From NCBI GenBank assembly GCA_020744225.1, contig JAGMWG010000009.1, forward strand, positions 1-64,000: a DNA stretch of 64,000 bases, written 5' to 3'. This document shows, piece by piece, positions 1-10,309 of the stretch (the first letter of the stretch is position 1; each line of letters starts with the position of its first letter). A program made the position numbers and the translations under genes. The notes below the pieces were generated by a model. The model had not been told where the DNA came from. It saw nothing but the letters and a program-made list of their open reading frames with translations, and made no database searches. The DNA is from Paraphoma chrysanthemicola (taxonomy: Eukaryota > Ascomycota > Dothideomycetes > Pleosporales > Phaeosphaeriaceae).

Positions 1-1166
1 CTATACTACTTAATAATTACTCTCTGCTCTTTAGCTAGTACAGCGTAGTAGTTATAAAGATATAAGTTAAGATTCTATATGCTTGTTGCGTGTTCTAGAT
101 AAACAAGTACTATATACTCGTAAAGATAGTAGAAGTACTTTTCTGCATTATCTACAGTAAGAGTACTTACTTTACTACGTATCTTCTATCGCCTTAATAA
201 GTTCTATAAATAAGTAGTAATCTTAGTTACTAGCTATACCTTAAAGTAACCTTCTATATTTCTCTATAGTTAATACTTTTGTATAGCGATGTATTAAGTG
301 TATAGTCTACGCTAAGTAAGCGCTGTCTTTAAATAAAGCTGCTAAAGCCTCTTTTCTAAATATAAGTTCTATTATTACTCTACTAAAATATAACTGTTAT
401 AATAAGCTACGTAATCTGCGTTTACAGTAGAACTTTACTAACTCTTATAAACATAATAAAACTTACCTAGCTACAACTATATAGTTATTCTAATACATAA
501 AGTAATAACTCTACTATTATAACTAATATAAACAACTTTCTTATATAAATTAAAGCAATTCTACTAATATTAACGAACCTTTTGTATATAGCTATTTGCG
601 TGCTGTTTTATCTGCTTTCGCTTAGTATAATAGTAGCGCTAGCTAATTTCGGCACATAATAAGCCTAAATAGTTATGTTGTCTTGGTTAGGCCTAAATAG
701 TTGCGTCGTCTCAGTCAGGAATAAGTGCTACAGGCTCTTCTAGTAGTTTAACTATACTTAGATTAATAACAGAAAATTGTGCAAAGTACTCTAGCACTTA
801 TTGTTACTATATAATAGGAGTTCTATACTATTCTCGTAAGTACTTATTAAGATTAACAACTTCTATATAGTGCTGTTTATATATAAGAATACTAAATTCT
901 TTAAGAAAGTAAATAATAGTATCGCAGTTCTCTCTAGTAATTTTCTATAGCTATTGTTAGTCGTTTGCGCAACGTGCGCTGTTGTTAATTTACTACTTAG
1001 CTTACGCAACAGCTGCTTAGCTATCCTAGATAGAGTTCTTTATTCTAACGTTCTCTGTGTCTGCAGCAGTAATTTTAACGACGCAACATAAGACTAATAT
1101 ACTGCAACTCTAGGGATTAATTGTGTATATAATTTTAAGATAAATCTGTACTAAATATTAATAGAT
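1..1166. repeat. AT-rich, RIP-degraded relic DNA
   Basis: This stretch is dominated by TA, TAG and TAA words, has stops in all frames and no usable ORF, and is far more AT-rich than the genic part of the window. That composition is what RIP leaves behind in Pezizomycotina repeats. A short near-duplicate containing the word aggcctaaatagtt occurs around 662-705. It ends exactly at the TA target site of the pogo-type element, so the transposon appears to have landed in, or been co-mutated with, older repeat DNA. The original element cannot be identified by eye. Confidence 0.6.
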
Positions 1167-1167
1167 A

Positions 1168-1213
1168 ACGTATTCCACCAGCGAGCCGCTCACACCACCA
1201 AACCGCCCAAAAA
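1168..1213 (+). repeat. left terminal inverted repeat of the pogo-type element
   Basis: Begins ACGTATTCCACC directly after TA. It pairs with 3016-2971 over 46 bp with two mismatches, both transitions. Confidence 0.93.
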
Positions 1214-1247
1214 ATGCCAAGCCAACACCTCCAACCTTCTACTCTAC

Positions 1248-2948
1248 ATGTCTCAACAACCTAACGCGTTATTACTTAAACACAAAGGCAGACTTCAGCT
1301 TACTCTTCAAGCCTATCAATCTAGCCAGTTTCAAAGCCATCGAGCTGCTGCTGCCGCCTACAACGTTAAACGCCAAGTTCTTAACGAACGCGCTCATAGA
1401 GTACCATTTCGCCTAGAAACGCGCCCAAACTCCCATAAGCTCACTGCAACTGAAGAGCAGACGATTGTCCAATATATTCTTGACCTTAATTCACAGGGAT
1501 TTGCGCCCCAGCTGTACAAGGTGGCAGATATAGCTAATAAGATACTAGGTGTACGTAGTAGAAAGCCTGTTAGCAAGAACTAGGCTAAGCGCTTTGTAAC
1601 GCGCTCAGCTAAGCTTAAAATAGCTTTTAATCGAGCAAAGAATAGGCAGAGAATATTGCAGGAAGATCCTGCAGTCATTGGCGCGTAGTTCACGCTAGTA
1701 GAGGAGACTAAAGCTAAGTACGGCGTCCACGACAACGACGTGCACAACTTTAACGAGACTAGCTTCCAGATAGGCGTGATTGGGTCTATAAAGGTCGTTA
1801 CAGGCGCAGAGAGACGTGCAAGGCCTAATCTAGTCCAGCCAGGCGATCGCGAGTGGGTTACAGTCATCCAGAGCATCTGCGCTGCTAGATACGCGACCCC
1901 GCCCTTCATCATCTACAAGAGGCGCGTCCATATCTCTGCGTGGTACGAGGAGGCTTCAATACCGCGCAATTAGAAGCTCTCAGTCTCTGAGAACGGCTGG
2001 ACAAACAACGCGCTTGGTCTGGAGTGGTTGAAGCATTTTGACGCGCATACAAGGGCGCGTCAGGTGGGGGGGTATAGGCTGCTCATCTTGGACGGCCACG
2101 AGAGCCATCTCAACCAGGATTTCAAGGACTACTGCCTTGAAAACAAGATCCTGACCCTCTGTATGCCCTCCCATTCATCGCACATCCTCCAGCCGCTTGA
2201 CGTAGTCTGCTTCTCGCCGCTGAAGCGCAAGTACTCCCAGCGCGTTAGAGACTTGGCACGCCGACGCGTCTTCCATATCAACAAGGAGGGCTTCCTCCCA
2301 GCCTTCAGAGACGCGTTTTTTGACGTGTTTACAGAGGATAACTGCCGAAAGGCCTTTGAGGCAGCAGGGCTAGTCCCTTTGAACGCGCAGGTAGTGTTGG
2401 ATCGTCTTGAAGTGCGCCTGCGTACCCCGCCAGAACCCCTCCTCCCAGAGACGCCATGGCAGTCGAAGACTCCAAGCAATACGCACGAGTTTGGATCTCA
2501 ATCAAAGCTCGTACGCGATTCTTTTACTCAGTCGCCTGTTTCTGCGCAGACAGGCTTCTCTCAGCTAGTAAAAGGAGCTGAACTCATGCTGCACCAGAAC
2601 GCGCTGCTTGTTGCCCGTATTCACGAGGTCGAAGAGCAATTAGCAGTCATGACAAAGCGGAAATCGCGCAAAAGGAAGCGGATCCAGCAGGGTGGCACTA
2701 TAGAGTATGGGACTGCGGCAGCGCAGGTAGCTGCTGAGGCGTCTGCGGCGCCTCAGCGTTCAAAGAAGGCTCGTGGTGGTGGTGATCAAGAACCAGCCCA
2801 ACCAGCTGTACGGCGCTGTGGGAACTGTGGCAGGACTGGGCACAACGCGCGAACGTGTAAAAAGGATACAGAGGCATCTTCTGAATCAGATGCGAGCACG
2901 ACGTACGCTGGCTCCTTGTTTGATAGCGATGAAATTGAAGATTCGTAA
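1248..2948 (+). pseudogene. pogo/Fot1 transposase with three TAG stops (RIP-damaged)
   Basis: One frame runs through 1248-2948: an N-terminal HTH/CENP-B-like DNA-binding region, a DDE_1 core and a C-terminal zinc knuckle (C-x2-C-x4-H-x4-C, CGNCGRTGHNARTC) after a basic segment. In-frame TAG codons lie at 1581-1583, 1686-1688 and 1971-1973. Each sits where family members have Trp (TGG), so all three are single G-to-A changes. The first catalytic Asp of the DDE/DDD triad is Asn (AAC, 1752-1754) and the nearby conserved Gly is Ser; Gly-to-Arg changes occur before the third stop. The second Asp (LDGHESH, 2091) and third Asp (PLDVV, 2199) remain. The 306-codon 3' part (2028-2948) is open. The pattern fits RIP confined mostly to the 5' half. 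Confidence 0.92.
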
Positions 2949-2970
2949 CGTGTGTTAGTCGCGCCAAGGA

Positions 2971-3016
2971 TTTTTGGGCGGTTCGGTGGTGTGGGCGGCT
3001 CGCTGGTGGAATACGT
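2971..3016 (-). repeat. right terminal inverted repeat of the pogo-type element
   Basis: Mirror of 1168-1213 with two transition differences. It is followed directly by the TA duplication at 3017-3018. Confidence 0.93.
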
Positions 3017-3400
3017 TAATAGTTAGAAGTTCTTAGGTTTCAGAGGGTTAATAAAGTAGGTTTCGGGCCTCAGAATTGCCGTGCGAAAAGTGGGAAACCC
3101 TAACGTTAAGCGATATTTGGCGAAAATTAGGCCTAAAACCCGGCCTCATATTAGATAGGGTCTCCCCATTCATCGGCTAGGAAGGACGTTTGCTCCTTCT
3201 GCGCTCCCCTTCCCAGCGTAATGTAGCTATACGCTTCCTCCAAGTTCTAAGTACAATACGTATGCGCAACATCTGGCTGCAACCTCATCTAGATAATGAC
3301 TCTACTAATTGAACGCTGTCCTTCTAGGCTCGCAGAGACACAGTTGTCTCGTGTTCTGCGGCTGCAGTACCTTCAGTCTCCCACCACGCTCGGCTATCGT
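3017..3400. other. transposon-flanking non-coding DNA
   Basis: No supportable ORF. It lies between the pogo-type element and the LINE relic, and could hold the 3' untranslated part of that minus-strand LINE. A short tandem of ctacgcgc occurs near 3400-3420. Confidence 0.4.
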
Positions 3401-3770
3401 CTACGCGCCTACGCGCCTACGATCCCCATATTGCCCAAGGATCTGCGTCTGCTCCATATACTCGATGGCTTTGGTGGCTAGCTGTGGCGTGCTTAGGATG
3501 GTCCGCGTGCCGTCTCGTCCGAATAGGTTGCTGAAGATGCGATTCCGGAGATTCGTGCGTTTACTGCAGTTGAGGAGACTTTGAGCGACGGTCTGTGTCT
3601 CGCTCTGCAGTCGCAGAAGGGGCTGGTGACGTCTGGCACTCTTCGGGCAAAGAGGAAGTCGTTGAGTCCGATCTTCAAACTGAAAAGCCTCGCCACGACC
3701 CAAGTGATTGCAATGCTCATGAAAGGGCCCATTCCTAACATGACCACGCGACAGATGCTGTATCCCAAGA
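3401..3770 (-). pseudogene. 3' fragment of a LINE (Tad-like) reverse transcriptase ORF, frameshifted
   Basis: On the minus strand one frame (from 3768) reads WVVARLFSLKIGLNDFLFARRVP followed by a Cys-x-Cys pair. This resembles the post-RT segment of fungal Tad1-clade LINE polyproteins (the KIGL..FL...RVP...C.C region). The continuation typical of those proteins, including KAIEYMEQTQILGQ near the end, is found in a second frame ending near 3401. A frameshift therefore lies roughly at 3600-3640. Only the C-terminal region is present; no polymerase YADD block is seen upstream, so this is a 5'-truncated or eroded copy. Clade assignment is from memory of the family and is tentative. Confidence 0.6.
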
Positions 3771-6335
3771 TATGTAGACCTGTTCACTTTTGTGCGTACG
3801 TGCAACGCCAACGTTCGTCCCGTTAACTATTGTTATTACTGCTAGTACCTAGAATATTATATTCTACTCTTAGCGGATTTCTTATAGGCTAGATAAGTCC
3901 TATTGCACTCAACCTATTGATGTTAGACACTTGAAAGCGCAATAGTGTAAAGATCTTAATTTTGTAACGAACTTGTTTAGCGTTATACGTTGCATAACTA
4001 CCTCGCGATTTGTCTACGCTATTACAAATACGCCTTTTTTATTCTCTGGCTAGCTAAGAGTCTACTGTTTGCATAGAGTTGAAAAGCGATTCCTAGTACG
4101 TGCTAGTAACTCTTGATGTGCGATGTTAGCATGTCGATGTCGACGAAAACGAGGCGCAAGTGTGCGGGGTACCCAGCACCTTATCTAGGCTTTATTTACT
4201 CAGCGACGCCTTTGCGCAGCAGCATCCCGTCCACGTCTGGGCCGTTCGTTGGAGGTATCCGACCTCGGAAATGTAGCCTGGTGCCCTGTACACTGCAGCA
4301 AGGTCGAGACATCTGCGTTGGAGCGCGAGCGCATCTATGTATGCGTTTTCACTACAACGCTTAGCTTCAGCGGCGATCCCAGCCATTTGGGCGACTGACG
4401 ACGTGACAAGGTGGAAGTTGAGCGACATGTTTCGAGGGACCTCGAGTGAATCGCACGCGGGCGCTAGAATATTGATAGCAAAAAGCGAATATTTACACTG
4501 TAACGGTGGGAATGCGTGCTGGCGGGATATGCTGCTCGAGAACTGACCCTGCAAGCCTAAACAAAGGTCCCATCTCAACCTTAGGCTACGTGTGCTTGTT
4601 TAGCAGCTGGCAGCTGGCAGCTGGTCTACAGCCTGCGGAGAGACGCGAAGGCGATCCTAACTCGACCGGTGCCTAGAGATCAGACATGCGGGGAAGAGAG
4701 TCACCGGGACATGCTGATTGGTCGGTTTGCAGCACCACATGATCAGTCAAGCCAATTTGAGTGCCTTCACATTTACGAAGAACTTGTCGAGTTCTCAAAT
4801 ATAGGCTGCTCGCTTTATTCTATGAGTGATGTAAGAACCTGTGTTGACAACAAGGGTCGAGCATGGGGACGATGACTAAACTTCACCGAACCCAAATCTA
4901 TCGCCTAGGATCATATCAGGTTGGGGAGCACAAGCAACTCTCCTTCATTACACTCTTAAGAAGTAAGATATAACATGCGAAGCCCAATGCAGAGCCTGAT
5001 GAAGCCACATCCTTGCTTGCATACCGCCAACACGGCGAACTTACTTTTTGGCCCAGCTGGCCACTTTCTTCACCGGAAAGCCATCTTCTCTTTGCATAAG
5101 CTTCTCCCCGCAGCCACCATTCCCATCAGTCATTGTCACCGTATCAATACACTCATCATGTTACTTTCCATGGATCATGCCGGCAACTTTTATCCCATCG
5201 TATGGCAGGAGACACTAAATACGCCACACTTCCCAAGATCCTCAATTTAATTTTCAACAAGATCGTGTGCGTTGCGTGGTTAAATGTTGTAGATTCGTGA
5301 TGGTCGTCAGGGTAGGCTGTGCATGCAGAGGGTTATGGAACACCAACCACGGTTTCTATCGACATACAGTGACTCGCTAAATCGGGTCCGCTTGCAATGC
5401 AGCGCGACACAGTTCGCGCCACACGGAACGCGGGTATTATAGCGTCTCACCTCACATTTTCAGCTCAGCGTCGATTTGCCAGCACACATGGGATTTGCAG
5501 CCATAAGCTTCAATACGGATACAAGGTGGTGTGCGGGAACTCCCGCCTCATTGAATGCGTGTGTATCATACAGCTACAAGTATTGGCATTTGCGGCTTGT
5601 CGCACGTGTGCAGACAGTTTAAGTGAGGCGTCATCATCATGCTAATTATGTGGCGCAGACCTTTGTTGCGACTACGCTTGAGGGGAAGTCAAATTTGCCA
5701 GCGACTCTTATTAAATCTTGATCTCTTCTATTCCCTATGCCAGCTCCCGCTACTGTCCACATCAGACGAGGAGGCTTGACGACAACCGGTTCCTGGCGAG
5801 CTGAACATGCATAGAACAAGGACCAGCTCAACAGGCTGACAGCTGAGCCAACCCACACACTCTTGGGCGAGCTGAAAGATACACCGGAATCAACTGATTG
5901 TAAGAGTGAAACGAATCAGAACCTTCTGCGTTGAGCCCGAAGTACGAATGATATATCCCAGCTAAGGAAGAATACACGAGAATCGAGACTATCAACACCA
6001 CCATGCGATGGTCATGGGGCCAGCATCATGTAAGCTGCAGTGTTGCTGGCCCAGAACTTCTCTTTCAGATCTCATGTGAGTTTCTCGACCACATTGTTCT
6101 GCATCTTTGAGGCAAAACGTCAGCCGGCCAACGAGCTGATTACCTATCCAGCATTCCGTTTGGTCGGCGACGAGGAAGCATTCATGATTCGACGGCGGGC
6201 AGCTGTAATAGTGGCTATCAGGGTATAAGAAGACGACCGTTCTCAGTGTCAGATCAAGATCCTTCCATGTCAAGCCCATCAAACACACCAGACGATATTA
6301 TCAAAATCCACTGTCCCCATCCTGTCATACCTACA
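3771..6335. other. gene-poor interval
   Basis: 3830-4100 is AT-rich and looks like more RIP-altered repeat. A heptamer, cagctgg, is repeated three times at 4604-4624. Short frames such as 4192-4578 (minus) lack recognisable domains and splice context. I see no gene I can support; the end of the interval holds the promoter of the protease gene. Confidence 0.35.
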
Positions 6336-8006
6336 ATGGCACTTCATGGCCCCATTTGTTTCAACAAGTTCATTGGTGGGAGCGATACCTCAACCGTACC
6401 GTCGTCAACCAGTGTGAGCAGCGCCGTCGCGGAGAATCCCCGTAATGGATCGCTCACCCTACCCCCAAATCCAAACACACCGAATGAGCCTTTGCACCTT
6501 GCTATGGTAACGAGAAAGTTCTGGAGGGCTGGCCGTGAAATCAAGATTGGTTGGCAAGGAGGGTCCTCGTGGCAGAAGGTTAGTCAAGCTTTGCTATATC
6601 GGCCTCGACATCATCTGACTCATTGTATTCAGGACAAAGTCAAGCAGTATGCTCCACAGTGGTGCCAATACGCCAACCTCAAGTTCATCTTCGTCGACTC
6701 GGGAGAGGTTGACATTCTCGTATCTTTCGACCCTAGTACGGGATCCTGGTCCTACTTAGGCACGGACAGTACCTACTTTAGTTCCAGGAATCAGCCATCA
6801 TTGAACTTAGGTTGGATCAATGATGCATACTCCGAGGACCAGCTTCAATCCGTCATCCTACATGAGTTTGGACACGCACTAGGCGCTATTCACGAGCATG
6901 AGAGTCCGTACTCGAAAATCCCTTGGAATAAAGACCAAGTGTACAAGGACCTTGGCGGACCTCCCAATAACTGGGATCGTGCGAAGATTGACAGGGCCAT
7001 GTTTACCCTTCACACACTCCAAGACACTCAGGCTACACCGTTCGATCCGAATAGTGTTATGCTTTACTACTACCCAGCCAGTTGGACTACCGATGGTAAG
7101 GGTACTAGCTTCAACTTCAGATTGTCCAATCTCGACCAACAGTATGTCAAATTCTGCTATCCGGCAGACTCTTTCGATGCTGGGCAGTTCAATACCATGG
7201 AAGTACGCCCTTGGAACAAACCGCAGCTCGAGAATAGCAAGACCATCTACTATCAAAAGAAGTACGATGCTGTGCCCGAACTTCCTCTAGGCCTCACCTC
7301 TCTCGACATCGGTAAAGGTACCGGCATACGCATCATAGCGTCCGCCTCAGAGGCAACGACCGAAAGTTTCAAAGCCTCTCTCAATTCTTGGGCAGACACA
7401 ACGCTCTACTCAGCCTCCCTGACGTATCTGGAAAAGAGCTCGCGTTTCAATTTCGTCCAGACAGGTATCTACAACACGACGGAAACGCGCCCATGGAACC
7501 AACCGACGCCGACAGTCTCGAAGCGTATTAACTTCGCAACACCTTTCAACGCCCCACCTCAAGTCATCACATGGCTTCAGGCCTTGGACCTGGACAAGGG
7601 CCATGGCTGGCGCATCAGAGTCTATGCCACGGACATTGACAAGACCGGCTTCACCATCCACGCCGACACATGGGCCGACACAATTCTATACTCCGCTGGA
7701 GTGACATGGTTGGCATATCCATCCGACCAATCTGGTGTCTCCAGTGGGAAATTTAACACAACAGACGTGCGCCCTTGGAACCAGCCTCGAAGCGAGAACG
7801 CAGGCACTTTCAATTTCAACACGGCTTTCTCTGCAGTGCCTAAAGTCATTATGGCCCTCGACACCCTTGACTATAACAGCAACTTTGGTTTGCGGCTGAG
7901 ATTGAGTACATCTTCGGTTACGAAAACAGGAATCGCCTGGCACTTGCAGAGTTGGGCTGATTCAATCATGTACAGCGCGGGAGCTTCATTCTTCGCTTGG
8001 ACCTAA
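6336..8006 (+). CDS. astacin-like zinc metalloprotease with three H-type lectin repeats
   Basis: Predicted peptidase of the metzincin group. The zinc site HEFGHALGAIHE begins at residue 158 of the spliced protein (HExxHxxGxxH plus the following Glu of the astacin family) and a Met-turn, SVMLYY, follows. The C-terminal half is three copies of about 94 residues starting near residues 265, 359 and 453. Each opens with G-x-(F/Y)-N-T-x-(E/D)-x-R-P-W-N and ends around WAD(T/S)-x-(L/M)-YSA, the H-type lectin fold signature; in known members this domain binds sugars. A 54-nt intron (gttagt...ctgac...cag, 6579-6632) is a multiple of three, so retention would keep the frame. Removing it joins K to DKVKQYAPQW as in the family. 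Start: the ATG at 6336 has A at -3; an in-frame ATG at 6267 is possible. With either start no signal peptide is evident, so the site of action is unclear. The spliced product is 538 aa. Confidence 0.85.
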   Translation: MALHGPICFNKFIGGSDTSTVPSSTSVSSAVAENPRNGSLTLPPNPNTPNEPLHLAMVTRKFWRAGREIKIGWQGGSSWQKVSQALLYRPRHHLTHCIQDKVKQYAPQWCQYANLKFIFVDSGEVDILVSFDPSTGSWSYLGTDSTYFSSRNQPSLNLGWINDAYSEDQLQSVILHEFGHALGAIHEHESPYSKIPWNKDQVYKDLGGPPNNWDRAKIDRAMFTLHTLQDTQATPFDPNSVMLYYYPASWTTDGKGTSFNFRLSNLDQQYVKFCYPADSFDAGQFNTMEVRPWNKPQLENSKTIYYQKKYDAVPELPLGLTSLDIGKGTGIRIIASASEATTESFKASLNSWADTTLYSASLTYLEKSSRFNFVQTGIYNTTETRPWNQPTPTVSKRINFATPFNAPPQVITWLQALDLDKGHGWRIRVYATDIDKTGFTIHADTWADTILYSAGVTWLAYPSDQSGVSSGKFNTTDVRPWNQPRSENAGTFNFNTAFSAVPKVIMALDTLDYNSNFGLRLRLSTSSVTKTGIAWHLQSWADSIMYSAGASFFAWT

Positions 8007-8207
8007 GGAGATGAATTTTCCATAGAATCTTAATGGTCATTTCTCCAATTTGAACGCTTCACCCAGTCAGACTTCACTGATAGTACCAGATTAGCAACAA
8101 TGGCTTCGACCTTTCAAGCGTTCCGTCAAATGCTTGAGATGCTTATTGAGATAAGTGATGTTGTATAGAACTTGAGTTGATACTCAATCGTGTTTCCATG
8201 CTTAGCC

Positions 8208-8924
8208 TCAGAACGATATACACGTTGCTTCAGGCCCGCCCGGAACTGGAGGTAGGACTCGGAGACAAGCCCGCCCACAGCACAAGTCCGGACGATCAAA
8301 CGTGCATGGCCTCCCGTCTGGGCTGCAAGTAATACATGAAGTCGTTGTAACAATGACGTTGACCGTCTATAGAAGATCAGTGAGCTGACAACATATGCAA
8401 AGAGTTGGGGTACATACCGTGGCGGGAGGTGTGACTGTACGTGTCGCTGGTGCTGGCGTGGTTAGGCCTAGGCAACCGCACGCAGTTGACAACTTTGCTG
8501 CAGCGAATACAGAGAGAGCAGGTAGGTTGATGCGCTTTTCAATGGCGGCGGTATCCTCGACCAAATCTGCATAGCGCTTTGCTAGAGCAGGGCATTGAGG
8601 TTGTATGGTCTCTACGGTCACCGTTGAGGTTGGCACGGTCCTGTTAAGTAATTAACTTTGGCATGTAGGATAAAGGTGGCAGTAAACATACACGATAGCG
8701 GGAGCGATTGTGGTGATTCGCGTTGTTGGAGCCGGGATATGGAGGTATGAGCTGCAGAAACTGGTTGCAGGGGGGCCGAGAGCTTTTATAACATTTAGAA
8801 CAACATTTACTTGATTGCAATTAATTCCCTTTCCCAGGGAACTGGTTGGCTGAGCTATTGGGTTTGCGTGTGCTGCTGCAGCTATTAAAACGAGAAGCCG
8901 AGAATTGGAGGCTAACAGTCGCAT
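8208..8924 (-). CDS. small secreted protein with cysteine-rich, knottin-like C-terminus
   Basis: Three exons (8924-8692, 8640-8418, 8366-8208) separated by two 51-nt introns, each with a gtatgt donor. The exons sum to 615 nt, 204 residues. A hydrophobic N-terminus ending ALAxA-like (LLVLIAAAAHA) looks like a signal peptide. The body carries two Thr/Pro-rich linkers following Cys-containing helical segments (FCSSYL; LSTACGCLG), a layout seen in fungal secreted hypothetical proteins. The last exon encodes C-x2-C-x6-C-x7-CC-x3-C-x14-C, with the CC-x3-C spacing common in inhibitor-cystine-knot peptides. Function is unknown. An apoplastic effector, antimicrobial peptide or cell-wall protein are all possible. 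The splice choice in intron 2 is supported because the alternative acceptor (cttgcag, near 8323) leads quickly to a stop. Confidence 0.72.
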
Positions 8925-10309
8925 GATTGATGTAACTCAGGCAGGAGAGACTCAATTTTTGGAGTTGTATGATGAGGTTCCACAAGTCGTGGATTTCGAG
9001 AGGGAAGTGACACGCTAAGTAGTTGCAGGAAGCGAGAGATGTTTTCTTCAATTTTCGTATTCGTCCTGCCTCAAATACGTACCGAGGTACCGTCCAGACT
9101 TGTCGCATTGACTCGCGGACGTGCCGCAAGTAGTAGTGACTTGCATGACTTCGAGGACCTGTGCCACGTGCACGCCCAGATTGGGATCAACGTGTCGATC
9201 GATTGGGTCGTTCCCGCTCGGGTACCGTAGCAATTATTGATTTCAGCCGCTCCCGTGCCTAAGATTTGGAGCTTTCGCTTATCCTGTGGTAGTATTGGGA
9301 GACGATGTTGATCGAAGTTTTGACTGATGCTAAGCATTTCGGACATTCGCGATAGTCTCGATGGTTGCTCCTTCTGCCCTGGGACGGCCTGTGATTGGCA
9401 TTAATTGTGTTCGACCGACGCAAGAGAGGTGGATTACGTCCATCCAGCCCCAGTTTCTCCATCTCACTACGAAGGAGCTCGAGTTAACTAGCAAGCTGCA
9501 GCTTTTGCTTAGTAAGAAAGCTGAGCGAAATCACCAAAACCAAACACCTTCCGTAACACGCACAGCAGTCGAACAATGGTTTCGCCTCTCCTTGCCATCT
9601 ATCATGAATTCTTGAGACGACTGCGCTGTGTATATGGTACTTCGAGCGTCACTTACTCTCTCCAGAAAGCAATTAGCCCCCAAGGTGACAGAGTGATTCA
9701 AGATACCTTCGGAACATCCTACACTAACCCTTGGCAGGCACTAGCGCTGTAGGAGAGCCGAGATGTTGTGTTCAGCTCATGCAAGCCGTGCGTTTGGCTT
9801 TTTCCTGCTCCCTTCTATCTGTGATATCCGCAATGGATAATAACAAATAGACACTATTACACAGATTAGCTGATAGAGACCTAGTAACAGCAAAGGCTGT
9901 ATATGAGGTAGAACGTGATACCTATGCACGAACGGTTGAGGATTACACCGCTCCAATAGCAGCTGAGTCTAGTACCAAGGACCTCGTAAACTTTATAAAT
10001 TTGGCCCGCTTGGAAGCACTCGGTAGCTAGAACTTAGATCTTCGGCTAAGGTGGAAAAGAACTCGATATTGAGGTTGAATCACAGTCAAAGTGTGTCGCA
10101 GTCCTGGAAGGAAATCACCATGTTTTATTTCGAGACTTTCGCTTCTTGTGGAGAAGCTATGTAAGAAGCCAAACGAGGATTGTCACGAATACGCAGTCGC
10201 TAACCTTTAAGCTGTCCAAGGCTTTTCTTCATATGATGAAAAGTGACCAGTAGAACCAACGAGAACTATATATCCCTTGCAATGTGCTCACGTCCCTGTA
10301 ATCTCTTGC
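8925..10309. other. intergenic, no supported gene
   Basis: Short frames only, none with domains. 9830-10060 is AT-richer with scattered stops and may be an eroded coding or repeat fragment. Confidence 0.35.

Larger units (their letters stand above)
1168..3016 (+). mobile_element. pogo/Fot1-type (Tc1-mariner superfamily) DNA transposon, inactive
   Basis: The element is 1,849 bp long, bounded by near-perfect 46-bp terminal inverted repeats and flanked by TA dinucleotides at 1166-1167 and 3017-3018, the target-site duplication of the Tc1/mariner/pogo group. The size and protein match the fungal Fot1/Molly/Pixie-like class. Inside lies a single plus-strand transposase reading frame (1248-2948) broken by three in-frame TAG codons. 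The 5' half carries clear G-to-A changes on the coding strand while the 3' half reads open. The element cannot make its own transposase, but both ends look intact, so it could in principle be moved in trans. Confidence 0.92.

Noticed and set aside
8126..8353. 75-codon minus-strand frame
   Set aside because: Overlaps exon 3 of the cysteine-rich secreted protein in another frame; the spliced model explains the region better.
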